NCBI GenBank assembly: GCA_963792205.1
Contig: CAWBVI010000003.1
Coordinates: 124,001 to 188,000 of the forward strand
From: DATDAH01 sp963792205
Lineage (GTDB): Bacteria; Actinomycetota; Acidimicrobiia; Acidimicrobiales; DATDAH01
DNA: 64,000 bases
Direction of reading: 5' to 3'
The number at the start of each line of letters is the position of its first letter. The stretch's first letter is position 1. The position numbers and the translations under genes were made by a program. Under the pieces are notes generated by a model. That model had not been told where the DNA came from. It was given only the letters and a program-made list of their open reading frames with translations, and ran no database searches. Below, piece by piece: positions 25,028-32,583 of the stretch.

Positions 25028-26722
25028 ATGACCAGCGACGCTGACCACGAGCAGGACTCGGGCCTCGGCGCCTACGTGCGCTGGGCCGCCGCCGGCAGCG
25101 TGCTCGGGGGCGTCCTCGGCCTCGTCCTCGGGTCGAACCTCAGCGGCCAGCTCGCCGGCGCCGTCGCCGGTGCCTCCCTCGGCTTCGCGGCCGTCACCGC
25201 GGTCTCCGTCGTCACCACCCGCCGCACCGCCGATCGCCTCGCCGATCGCATCGACGAGCTCGAGACCTCTGACGCCTTGACCGGCCTCGGCAACAGCCGG
25301 TCCCTGCGCTCCTGGCTCGAGGCTCACCTCCCCTACGCCAACGAGGTCCAGTCGCAGACCGCGGTGCTCGTGATCCACGCCGAGGGCGTCGACCGCATCA
25401 ACGAGAGCCACGGCCGGGACATGGGCGACGCCCTGCTGCAGGCGCTGGTCGCCCGGGTCCGCTCCCGTCTCCTGCCGAAGGACGAGCTGTTCCGGGCCGC
25501 CGGCACCGAGATCGCCGTCGTCCGGCCCGACCTGGCCGGCACGCACGCGGCCGACGAGCTGGCCGAGACCCTGCTCGAGCTGCTCGCCACCCCGTACGAG
25601 GTCGAGGGCGAGCTGCTGCGGGTCCCCGTGTCGATCGGGCTCGCCGTCTCCGGAGGGCGGCCGACCACGGCCGACGACATCCTCCGGGACGCCGAGGTGG
25701 CCACCTACCGGGCCGCGGCCGCCGGACCGGGTTCGTTGGTCCGGTTCGAGCAGGCCCTCGTGGAGTTCCTCACCCCGGCGACCGCCGAGCACCGCCTGCG
25801 CACGGCGTTGGAGCGCGGCGACTTCCAGGTCACCTACATGCCCGTGTTCAGCCTGACCACGGGTGAGGTGGTCGAGGTCGAGGCCCTCCTCCGGTGGATC
25901 GACGAGAGCCGGGGCATGGTCGCGGCCGACGAGTTCCTCGACGCCATGGAGCAGACCGGCATCATCGTGCCGGTCGGCGCCTGGGTGATCCAGGAGGTCT
26001 GCCGCCAGGCCACCTACTGGGCCCGCACCTTCCCCAGCCACCGCCCGCTGCGCGTCACCGCCAACGTCTCTCGCCGCCAGCTGCTGCAGGCTGATTTCGC
26101 CGACCTCGTCGCCAGCTCCCTCAAGGACGCCGAGACCGACCCTCGCCGGGTGCTCCTGGAGGTCAACGAGCGCAGCCTCTCGGACCACCGGGAGGACATC
26201 TGGCCGGTGCTCCGGCGCTGCAAGGACCTCGGCGTCGGCATCTCCCTCGACGACCTGGGCGCCGCGAACTCGTCACTGGCCACCTTGCGCCGCTTCCAGC
26301 TCGACCAGGTCAAGATCGACAAGAGCTTCGTCGGGTCCGTCCTGGCGTCCGACGAGGATGCCGCAGTGATCCGGCACGTGACGGCCCTGTGCCGTGAGCT
26401 GGGCATCGTCACCGTGGCCAAGGCCGTGCAGGCGCGGGATCAGGCCGAACGGCTCTGCCGGCTGGGCGTGGAGCACGCGCTCGGCCGCTTCTTCACCGAG
26501 CCGATCACGCCGGGCCAGATCGACGCCCTGATCTATGCGGATCTCACCCGGTACCGGGCGGCGAACGAACGACCCCCGCCCCCAGCGCCGGCCCGCGTCC
26601 TCCCCCAGCGGGCACCGGGCGAGTACGCGCCGGTGGCCGAGGTGCCCCGCACGCAACCCGTGATCGTCCCCGGCATCCCGATGGAGCGCGCCTTCCCCCG
26701 CCGGACGCGGATGTTCAGCTAG
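25028..26722 (+). CDS. GGDEF-EAL domain protein with degenerate catalytic motifs
   Basis: 564 residues. Two membrane segments (about 20-65), a GGDEF-fold domain (ETSDALTGLGNSRSLR to about 245) and an EAL domain (about 255-505). The GGDEF signature reads RAAGTEIAVV, so the cyclase site is lost. The EAL domain keeps EVEALLRW, ANVSRRQL, LLEVNERS, ISLDDLG and VKIDKSF, but the usual AEGVE reads AKAVQ and the following Gln-Gly is LG, so phosphodiesterase activity is doubtful. It may act as a c-di-GMP or GTP sensor. A Pro-rich tail follows. Its TAG overlaps the stop of the convergent aldehyde dehydrogenase gene. Confidence 0.88.
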   Translation: MTSDADHEQDSGLGAYVRWAAAGSVLGGVLGLVLGSNLSGQLAGAVAGASLGFAAVTAVSVVTTRRTADRLADRIDELETSDALTGLGNSRSLRSWLEAHLPYANEVQSQTAVLVIHAEGVDRINESHGRDMGDALLQALVARVRSRLLPKDELFRAAGTEIAVVRPDLAGTHAADELAETLLELLATPYEVEGELLRVPVSIGLAVSGGRPTTADDILRDAEVATYRAAAAGPGSLVRFEQALVEFLTPATAEHRLRTALERGDFQVTYMPVFSLTTGEVVEVEALLRWIDESRGMVAADEFLDAMEQTGIIVPVGAWVIQEVCRQATYWARTFPSHRPLRVTANVSRRQLLQADFADLVASSLKDAETDPRRVLLEVNERSLSDHREDIWPVLRRCKDLGVGISLDDLGAANSSLATLRRFQLDQVKIDKSFVGSVLASDEDAAVIRHVTALCRELGIVTVAKAVQARDQAERLCRLGVEHALGRFFTEPITPGQIDALIYADLTRYRAANERPPPPAPARVLPQRAPGEYAPVAEVPRTQPVIVPGIPMERAFPRRTRMFS

Positions 26723-28174
26723 GCATCACGCGTCTTCCGGACGTCGATGACGGCGGCTCGGAGGTCGGTCATGTCGAGGAGGGTGTACTTGCCCCCGATG
26801 CGGCCCCACCCGGTCTTGGTCCCCGACGCCCCGCCGAACGGCGGGTGCGGCTCCCAGAAGCAGGTCGAGTCGTTGACCACGACGGTTCCGGCCCGCAGGT
26901 GGTCGATGTAGCGGAACGCCCGGGTCAGGCTGGAGGTGAACACCGCCGCCTGGAGCCCCAACGAGGTGTCGTTGGCCAGGCGGATCGCCTCGTCGTCATC
27001 CTGGAAGGTGGTCAGCGGGAGCACGGGGCCGAAGGTCTCGTCCCGGAAGAGGAGACCGTCGGTGCCGACCCCGTCGACCACCGTCAGCGGGTAGAAGAGC
27101 TCGGTCGCGTAGCCGGTGGCCCGGGAGCCGCCGAGGACGACCTCGTAGCCCCGGTCGACGGCGTCGGCCAGGTGGGTGTCCATCTTCGCCGCCACCGGCT
27201 CGTTGTTGAGCGGCCCGAGCGTGGTCGCCTCGTCGTGCGGGTCGCCGAGGCGGACCTGGCCCGCCCGTTCCAGCACCCGCTCCAGGAGCTCGTCGTGCAC
27301 TGAGGCCTGCACGAGCAGCCGCTCCGTGGCCACGCAGCACTGGCCGGCGGCGAACTCGGCGCCGTAGACCGCGGCCTCAGCGGCCGCCTCGAGGTCGGCG
27401 TCGTCGCAGACGATCTGGGGCCCGTTGCCCGAGGCCTCGATCAACGTCCGCTTCAAGCCGGCGGTGCGCACGATGGCCTCCGCGGTCTGCTGGGAGCCGA
27501 CGAAGGCCACGGCGTCCACGCCGTCGTGACCGACCAAGGCCGCGCCGATGTCGCCGCCGCCCTGCACCAGCGAGATCGCGCCGGGCGGGAACCCGGCGTC
27601 GAGGCAGGCCTCCACCAGCGCCGCACCCGTGAGCGGCGTGTACTCCGAGGGCTTCAGGATGACGGCGTTGCCGCCGCCGAGACCGGGCGCGAGGAGCTCG
27701 GCGGGGATGTTCATCGGGAAGTTCCACGGCGTGATGCAGGCGTACACCCCGTTGGCCCTCCGGAAGGTGAGCACCTTCTTGTCGGGGTCGGCGCCGGGCA
27801 GGACGGGTGTCTCGAGGCGCTTCACCTCTTCCGCGGCCCACCGGAAGATCTCGGCGGACTCCTCGATCTCGCCGCGGGCTTCGGTGGCGATCGGCTTGCC
27901 CTGCTCGGAGGTGAGTTGGCGCGCCAGGTCCTCCGCCCGCTGGTCGAGGAGGTCGGCGGCCGCGGTGCAGGAGCGCGGCCCGCTCGAAGGGCGGCATCGC
28001 CTCCAACACGACCTGGGCCTCCCGGGCGGCGGCGACCGCCGCGTCCACGTCCGCAGGGGTGGCGGCGGAGACGTCGGCCAGGTGAACACCCGACGACGGG
28101 CTGCGGACGACGATGGGCTCGTCGGCCCCGCCCTCGACCCACCGACCGCCGATCAGGAGCTCCGTGCGGGCCAT
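26719..28174 (-). CDS. Aldehyde dehydrogenase family protein, frameshifted near the N-terminus
   Basis: The N-terminus MARTELLIGGRWVEGG to PPFERAALLHR is in one frame, and AADLLDQRAEDLARQL to the C-terminus in another. Removing one G near 27955-27970 (CGCGGCCGCC) joins them into about 484 residues. The rest is a complete ALDH: ITPWNFPMNIPAELLAP, VILKPSEYTPLTGAAL, FVGSQQTAEAI, LIEASGNGP (general base Glu), AAGQCCVATERL (catalytic Cys) and ETFGPVLPL. Substrate unknown. It is divergent from the Thr/Pro-rich surface protein gene and shares its last bases with the GGDEF-EAL gene. Confidence 0.85.
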
Positions 28175-28265
28175 CGCCGCACTGTAGGGGACCTCGATGA
28201 CCACGATCCGTGGTCCTCCCGCCGCCTTTCGTGACATCCGGGATGACATTTTCACGCTATGTGGT

Positions 28266-28282
28266 TGAGTGGTTACTAATCG
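28266..28282. promoter_or_regulatory. Degenerate copy of the TGAGTAGNNNCTACTCA motif
   Basis: TGAGTGGTTACTAATCG overlaps a possible -35 (TTACTA, 28273-28278) of the surface protein gene and resembles the palindromes at 8299-8315 and 58585-58601. Weakest of the three. Confidence 0.3.
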
Positions 28283-28295
28283 TGTGGATTGGGTA

Positions 28296-28301
28296 TAGAG
28301 T
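28296..28301 (+). promoter_or_regulatory. Leaderless -10 element (TAGAGT) for the surface protein gene
   Basis: TAGAGT ends 6 nt before the ATG at 28308; TTACTA lies 17 nt upstream as a candidate -35. Confidence 0.5.
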
Positions 28302-28307
28302 TGCCCC

Positions 28308-29045
28308 ATGCACCGCCGCCACAGGGATTCCTGGGTGCTTGTCCTGATTGCCGTCGCCGGGACCGTCTTCGGAACCGCCGCCGCGGCGCAGCCCGAGCAC
28401 CATCCTGTTCCCACCACCACGATCGCGCCGACGACCCTCCCGCCGACCACGGTCGCCCCCACGACGGTGCCCCCGACCACCGAGCCTCCGACCACGACCG
28501 AGGCGCCCACCACGACCACCACGACGCTCCCGCCGCCCACGACCTCGACCACCGAGCCCCCGATCGACACCACGACGACGACGACGCTGCCCCCGCCGCC
28601 GACGACCTCGACCACCGAACCCCCGATCGACACCACCACCACCACCAGCACCACGGTTCCGGAACCGCCCCCGACCACGGACGCACCGCCGCCCACCACC
28701 GACGCCCCGGCGCCTCCCGGGGGCGACGACGGCGCCGACGATGACGAGGACGGCGGCGACGACAGCGGTGCGGCGACGGGTGACAGCGGCTCCTCGAGCG
28801 GGCCCGCCGCGCCGGCCGACACCGGCGGCACGCCCTCCGGCGACGCCCCGCAGGTCGACGAGGTCGCGCTGCCCGACGCCATGTACGGCTCCGTCGACGG
28901 CCGGCTCCCGGTCGCTCCCCCGTTCACCCCCGGCGCCGACACCCGCCCGCTCTGGCTGGCCGTGATCATCGGCCTCGGCGCCGGCATCATCCTCACCTCG
29001 ATCGCCTCGATCGTCACCAACTCCCTCCACAAGGTCCGGGACTAG
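28308..29045 (+). CDS. Thr/Pro-rich cell surface protein with C-terminal membrane anchor
   Basis: 245 residues. Signal peptide (WVLVLIAVAGTVFGTAAAA), then about 105 residues of Thr/Pro-rich, mucin-like sequence, a Gly/Asp/Ser-rich acidic stretch (GGDDGADDDEDGGDDSG), a short ordered segment (VALPDAMYGSVDGRLPVAPP) and one C-terminal membrane helix (LWLAVIIGLGAGIILTSIAS) with a short basic tail. It looks like a stalk that spans the wall, and Thr clusters could carry mannose as in other actinobacteria (inference). The AT-richer upstream region holds the leaderless promoter. Confidence 0.75.
   Translation: MHRRHRDSWVLVLIAVAGTVFGTAAAAQPEHHPVPTTTIAPTTLPPTTVAPTTVPPTTEPPTTTEAPTTTTTTLPPPTTSTTEPPIDTTTTTTLPPPPTTSTTEPPIDTTTTTSTTVPEPPPTTDAPPPTTDAPAPPGGDDGADDDEDGGDDSGAATGDSGSSSGPAAPADTGGTPSGDAPQVDEVALPDAMYGSVDGRLPVAPPFTPGADTRPLWLAVIIGLGAGIILTSIASIVTNSLHKVRD
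28521..28637 (+). repeat. In-gene tandem repeat of about 57-60 bp, two copies
   Basis: Two adjacent copies encode LPPPTTSTTEPPIDTTTT and LPPPPTTSTTEPPIDTTTT within the Thr/Pro-rich protein. Copies begin near 28521 and 28581 and differ by a few silent changes and one extra Pro codon. Confidence 0.75.
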
Positions 29046-29230
29046 TCGCCCACCAGGGCAAACGAGGCGACAACGGGGGCGGACGGCTCGAGCACGTCGT
29101 GCCGTGGTGCCGTAACCGCCGGTTCCTCACCGATCGTGGTCGAATCGGCCCGTTCGGTCCGGCTCTCCTGTTCTGGCGGTCACGGCGGGTGACGAACGCG
29201 GGGCCGAAGCGGGTGTCGCGGTGGGGGAGC

Positions 29231-29260
29231 TCGAGGGGGCGAGTCCTCGAGCCCCCTCGA
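29231..29260. terminator. Hairpin, 10-bp stem
   Basis: TCGAGGGGGC, ten-base loop, GCCCCCTCGA. The loop (GAGTCCTCGA) can pair further as GAG/CTC. Confidence 0.55.
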
Positions 29261-29264
29261 TCGT

Positions 29265-29292
29265 GGTCGGATCCGGCTTGGCCGGTCCGACC
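29265..29292. terminator. Hairpin, 12-bp stem with one bulge
   Basis: GGTCGGA-T-CCGGC, loop TTG, GCCGG-TCCGACC, immediately after the second copy of the 12-bp direct repeat. Confidence 0.5.
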
Positions 29293-29330
29293 ACCAAAGA
29301 CAGCGCGCCGTCAGGCGCTCCGCTCAAGCT

Positions 29331-29357
29331 CGGTCGGGAACCTCCGGTTCCCGACCG
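29331..29357. terminator. Hairpin terminator, perfect 12-bp stem
   Basis: CGGTCGGGAACC, loop TCC, GGTTCCCGACCG, ending 4 bp from the stop codon of the minus-strand diguanylate cyclase gene. Similar in build to the hairpin at 4585-4611. Confidence 0.7.
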
Positions 29358-29361
29358 ACAC

Positions 29362-31290
29362 TCACTTGCCCCAGCCGGAGTCGTGGGGGGGCCAGGCGAA
29401 GGTGATCTGGTTGTCGGCCTTGGCCCGGTACATGGCCTGGTCGGCTCGGCGGATCAGCGCCTCGACGCCCTCGCCGGAGGCCGCCATGGCCACGCCGATG
29501 CTCATGGCGACGTCGACCTCGACCTCGACGACGATGCCGTCGAGGTCGACGTCGATGTCGATGGGGCGGGCCACCTCGCGTTGGAGCCGCTCGGCGGCCT
29601 GACGGGCCGAGGGCTCGCCGTCGAGGTCCTCGCAGATGATGACGAACTCGTCTCCCGCGAAGCGGCCGACGGTGTCGACCGCCCGGGCCGCGTCCCGGAG
29701 CCGCAGCGCCACCCCTTGCAGGAGCTGGTTGCCGGCGTCGTGGCCGTAGGTGTCGTTGACGCCCTTGAACTCGTCGAGGTCGCCGAACACCACGGCCACT
29801 TGGCGCCCGGAACGCTCGGCCCGGGTCAGCGCCTGTTCCAGTCGATCCTTGATGAGGGCGAGGTTCGGCAGATCGGTGAGCGCGTCGTGGGTGGCGTCGT
29901 ACGCCAGGCGGCCCTCGAGCTTCACCCGGTCGGTCACGTCATGGGCGGTGAGCACGAGGCCGCGGATCGCCGGGTCCTCGAGCCGGTTGGCGACGACCAC
30001 CTCGAAGCTGCGGTCCGTGCCATCGCTGTGGCGGAAGCGGATCAACCCTGTGTCGGAGACGCCCGGGTCCGTGGTCAGCGACCGCAGCCGATCGCGGTCG
30101 TCGCGGTGGACCAGGTCCGTGAGGTGAGCGCCCGTGAGGGTGGTGGCGTCGCGGCCCAGGAGGTGGGCCACCGACGGGGTGACGAACATGACCGACAGGT
30201 CCGCGTCGGTGGTGACGACCAGGTCGGAGAGGTGCTGGACCACGGCCCGGAAGTTCTGCTCGCTGCGGTCCCGAGCCTGGGTGGCCTCGGAGGCCTCGCG
30301 GAGGGCGCCCGCCCGGCCCCGGGCCAGCACCAGGATGAGCGAGCCGACCAGGATGCTGAGGGCGATGCCCGCGCCGAGGAGGAGGCCCGGCTCCCGCCAG
30401 CCTCCGCCGGCCACGCCGTTCAGGTCGGCGACCGTGACGTCCAGCGGGCCGCCCTCGATGGCCCGGGCCATCGTCGTACGGGCGTTCGGATCCACCGCTT
30501 CGAGGTCGACCGCCGTCCCGTCGGCCCGGGCGGTCGAGCTCCCCAGGGCGGTGCCACCCACGCCGAGGGCGACGTCGAGCTCGTCGTCGACCCCCGCGGC
30601 CTGTGCCGCCAGCTCGTCGCCCGAGAGCAGGCCGAGGACCCACTGGCCGTCGCCGGCGGGGGCGACCAGGGCGAAGCCTGAGCGGCCGAGGTCGGGGTGG
30701 ACCCGGAGGACACGCTGCGGAAGGGTCCCGAGGCGAGGCGTGATGCGCACACGCTGCGAGGTGTCGCCGGAGAAGGCCTGGGCCAGCGCGGGGATCGAGC
30801 GCAGGTCGTAGCCCGACAGGATCGGAGCACCTCGGGTGCTGGCCTCGAAGGTGGCCACCGCGGCGGGGGCACCTCCAGGGGCGACGTCCCTGACGCGGAA
30901 GTCGGTGAGCCCCGCGGCCCGGCGCTCGGCCTCGAAGGCGGCCAGGTCGGCCTCGTCCATGCGCTCCACCAGGGTCACGCTGGCCAACGACGGGAGCTGG
31001 GTCGGCAGAGCAGCGGCCACGGTGTTCTCGAAGGCGTCGGCGGTGACGGGGCCGTCACCTTGGACCTCGGCCCGGGCCTCCTGGAGCACGTCGGTCGCGC
31101 TCTGCATGCGCTCGACCACGAGCTGCTCGGCCCGCGTGGCATCGAGCTCGAACTCCTCGCGTCCTTCGTCCTGCATGCGGGCCCGCCAGCCGACCGCGAC
31201 CGCGGCGCTGAGCAGCATCAAGACGAGGGTCACCGTCGCCGCGACGGCGAACGGACGGGAGCGAGGCGTGACCCCGGCGGCTCGGGCCAT
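29362..31290 (-). CDS. CHASE-PAS-GGDEF diguanylate cyclase
   Basis: 642 residues. One membrane helix (PFAVAATVTLVLMLLSAAVA), an extracytoplasmic CHASE-like sensor (about 45-290, including LPSLASVTLVERMDEADLAAFE), a second helix (LLLGAGIALSILVGSLILVL), a PAS domain (NFRAVVQHLSDLVVTTDADL, RSFEVVVANRLEDPAIRGLV) and a GGDEF domain. The signature is GRFAGDEFVII, an AGDEF variant known to be active, and the substrate loop DLDEFKGVNDTYGHDAG is intact, so it should make c-di-GMP in response to an external signal. It has no EAL domain. The start at 31290 has a leaderless -10 eight bases upstream. Confidence 0.9.
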   Translation of the reverse strand: MARAAGVTPRSRPFAVAATVTLVLMLLSAAVAVGWRARMQDEGREEFELDATRAEQLVVERMQSATDVLQEARAEVQGDGPVTADAFENTVAAALPTQLPSLASVTLVERMDEADLAAFEAERRAAGLTDFRVRDVAPGGAPAAVATFEASTRGAPILSGYDLRSIPALAQAFSGDTSQRVRITPRLGTLPQRVLRVHPDLGRSGFALVAPAGDGQWVLGLLSGDELAAQAAGVDDELDVALGVGGTALGSSTARADGTAVDLEAVDPNARTTMARAIEGGPLDVTVADLNGVAGGGWREPGLLLGAGIALSILVGSLILVLARGRAGALREASEATQARDRSEQNFRAVVQHLSDLVVTTDADLSVMFVTPSVAHLLGRDATTLTGAHLTDLVHRDDRDRLRSLTTDPGVSDTGLIRFRHSDGTDRSFEVVVANRLEDPAIRGLVLTAHDVTDRVKLEGRLAYDATHDALTDLPNLALIKDRLEQALTRAERSGRQVAVVFGDLDEFKGVNDTYGHDAGNQLLQGVALRLRDAARAVDTVGRFAGDEFVIICEDLDGEPSARQAAERLQREVARPIDIDVDLDGIVVEVEVDVAMSIGVAMAASGEGVEALIRRADQAMYRAKADNQITFAWPPHDSGWGK

Positions 31291-31298
31291 GGGGGTGG

Positions 31299-31304
31299 AG
31301 CCTA
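31299..31304 (-). promoter_or_regulatory. Leaderless -10 element (TAGGCT) for the diguanylate cyclase gene
   Basis: Minus-strand TAGGCT ends 8 nt before the ATG at 31290. Just upstream, ACACGAAGTGTTGACAC alternates ACAC and GTGT half-sites and could be an operator. Confidence 0.45.
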
Positions 31305-31393
31305 GCAGGACAACCACACGAAGTGTTGACACAACCGCGCACCGTGGTCAAACCGAACGCGGTCTCGAGGCGAGCATCCGGCCTCTCCGTTCG

Positions 31394-32569
31394 TCAACCG
31401 GCGCCGGGCACCTCGCCGGAGCAGCTCAACACGCGCTCGCAGGCGGCCTGGACGGGCACGCCGAAGCTGACGTCGCCGCCCGGGTAGTTGAGCGGGGCGT
31501 ACGCCGTCGAGGCGATGGCGACGACCTCGCCCCGTCCGTTCACGACGGGACCGCCGCGGAAGGCACTGTTCAGGGCCGCGGTGTGCTGGATGCCGAGGTC
31601 GGACTGGTCGATGACCGTCCCCGGGCTCAGGCTCACCCCGTTGCCCCCGATGCCCTCGACGGCCCACACGTGCTTGCCCACGATCCGGGCCACGTAGCGG
31701 TCGCCGGCCCAGGGCAACGCCTCGAGGCCGCCCCGGGGGACGGTCAGCAGGGCGAGGTCGTTGGCCGGGTCCCAGTTGTAGAGCTCGGCCTCGACGGTTT
31801 GGTCCCCCGAGCGCACGGTGATCGTCGGCGCCGGCTCGGTCGTACCGGAGGCGACGACGCTGTAGGAGGTCACGAGCAGGGACTGGGTGTCGTCCGAAGC
31901 GGCGACGAACGCCGAGCCGACGGCTGCGGCACCGTTCTCGTCGAGGGTCTCGACGAACCAGACCGAACCCTGGAGCCGCGGCGTCAGGTCGGCCGCCACG
32001 GCCTGGTCGGCAACGAGGGCCCGCAGGCCGGCGGCCTCGCGACGGAGCGCCTGGATGGCGGTCTGGCCGCTGAGGTCGAGCTCCTCGTTCGCCTCCTGCA
32101 GGCGGCGCTCGAGGCCCTCGGAGAGCTCGCCGACCCGTTGCTCGTTCTCGGACAGGCGCCAGTCGTAGTAGGCGTAGAGCACGGCACCGGCCACGCCCAC
32201 CCCGAGCCCGAAGAACAGCAGCATGGTCGCGATCCCGATCACGCTGCGGGGCAGGATCCGGTGCCGGCGCTTCGCCAGCTTCGCGATGCGGGCCTGGTCC
32301 TTCGCCTCGTGGTGACGGCGCCGGGCCTCCCGGCGGGAGATGGGCTCCGGGTCGACGGACGGTTCCTCGCCCGGCGGGGGCTCGACCACCGGTCCGGGCG
32401 CAGGGGCGACCGGCGGCGGCAGGGTGGGCGCTTCGACGGCCGTGGTCTCGATCGCCAGGCCGTCCCAAAGCGCCTGCACCACCTCCTCGTCGTCGAGGTC
32501 GGGCACCCGAAGGGCCTCCTCGAGGGTCTGCGGTGGGGTGGTGACCTCACGCTGGTCGTCTCGTCGCAT
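31394..32569 (-). CDS. Membrane-anchored trypsin/HtrA-like protein lacking catalytic residues
   Basis: 391 residues. A Pro-rich cytoplasmic N-terminus, basic stretch (SRREARRRHHEAKDQARIAK), one membrane helix (VIGIATMLLFFGLGVGVAGA), a short coiled coil and a trypsin-like beta-barrel domain from about 200. The His position reads LLVTSYSVVAS (Ser237 where HtrA has His), the Asp is kept (ANDLALL, Asp271) and the Ser position reads NSAFRGGPVVN (Arg338 instead of GNSGGP). It is therefore a likely pseudo-protease with a binding or regulatory role. GGAGGAAG precedes the ATG. Starts 14 bp after the penicillin-binding protein gene, as third gene of that operon. Confidence 0.82.
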   Translation of the reverse strand: MRRDDQREVTTPPQTLEEALRVPDLDDEEVVQALWDGLAIETTAVEAPTLPPPVAPAPGPVVEPPPGEEPSVDPEPISRREARRRHHEAKDQARIAKLAKRRHRILPRSVIGIATMLLFFGLGVGVAGAVLYAYYDWRLSENEQRVGELSEGLERRLQEANEELDLSGQTAIQALRREAAGLRALVADQAVAADLTPRLQGSVWFVETLDENGAAAVGSAFVAASDDTQSLLVTSYSVVASGTTEPAPTITVRSGDQTVEAELYNWDPANDLALLTVPRGGLEALPWAGDRYVARIVGKHVWAVEGIGGNGVSLSPGTVIDQSDLGIQHTAALNSAFRGGPVVNGRGEVVAIASTAYAPLNYPGGDVSFGVPVQAACERVLSCSGEVPGAG

Positions 32570-32583
32570 CGACTTCCTCCAGG

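Larger units (their letters stand above)
29046..29361. other. Hairpin-rich intergenic region between convergent genes, no gene seen
   Basis: 316 bp without a convincing coding frame. It contains at least three strong hairpins (listed separately), a weaker GTCGCC/GGCGAC stem at 29045-29071, and a 12-bp direct repeat CGATCGTGGTCG at 29131-29142 and 29258-29269. It may simply be stacked terminators for the two convergent genes, or a non-coding RNA; sequence alone does not decide. Confidence 0.6.

Noticed and set aside
28308..29045. Treating the Thr/Pro repeats as a CRISPR-like or phase-variable repeat array
   Set aside because: They are in-frame codon repeats of a secreted stalk protein; there are no unique spacers and no simple-sequence tract of variable length.
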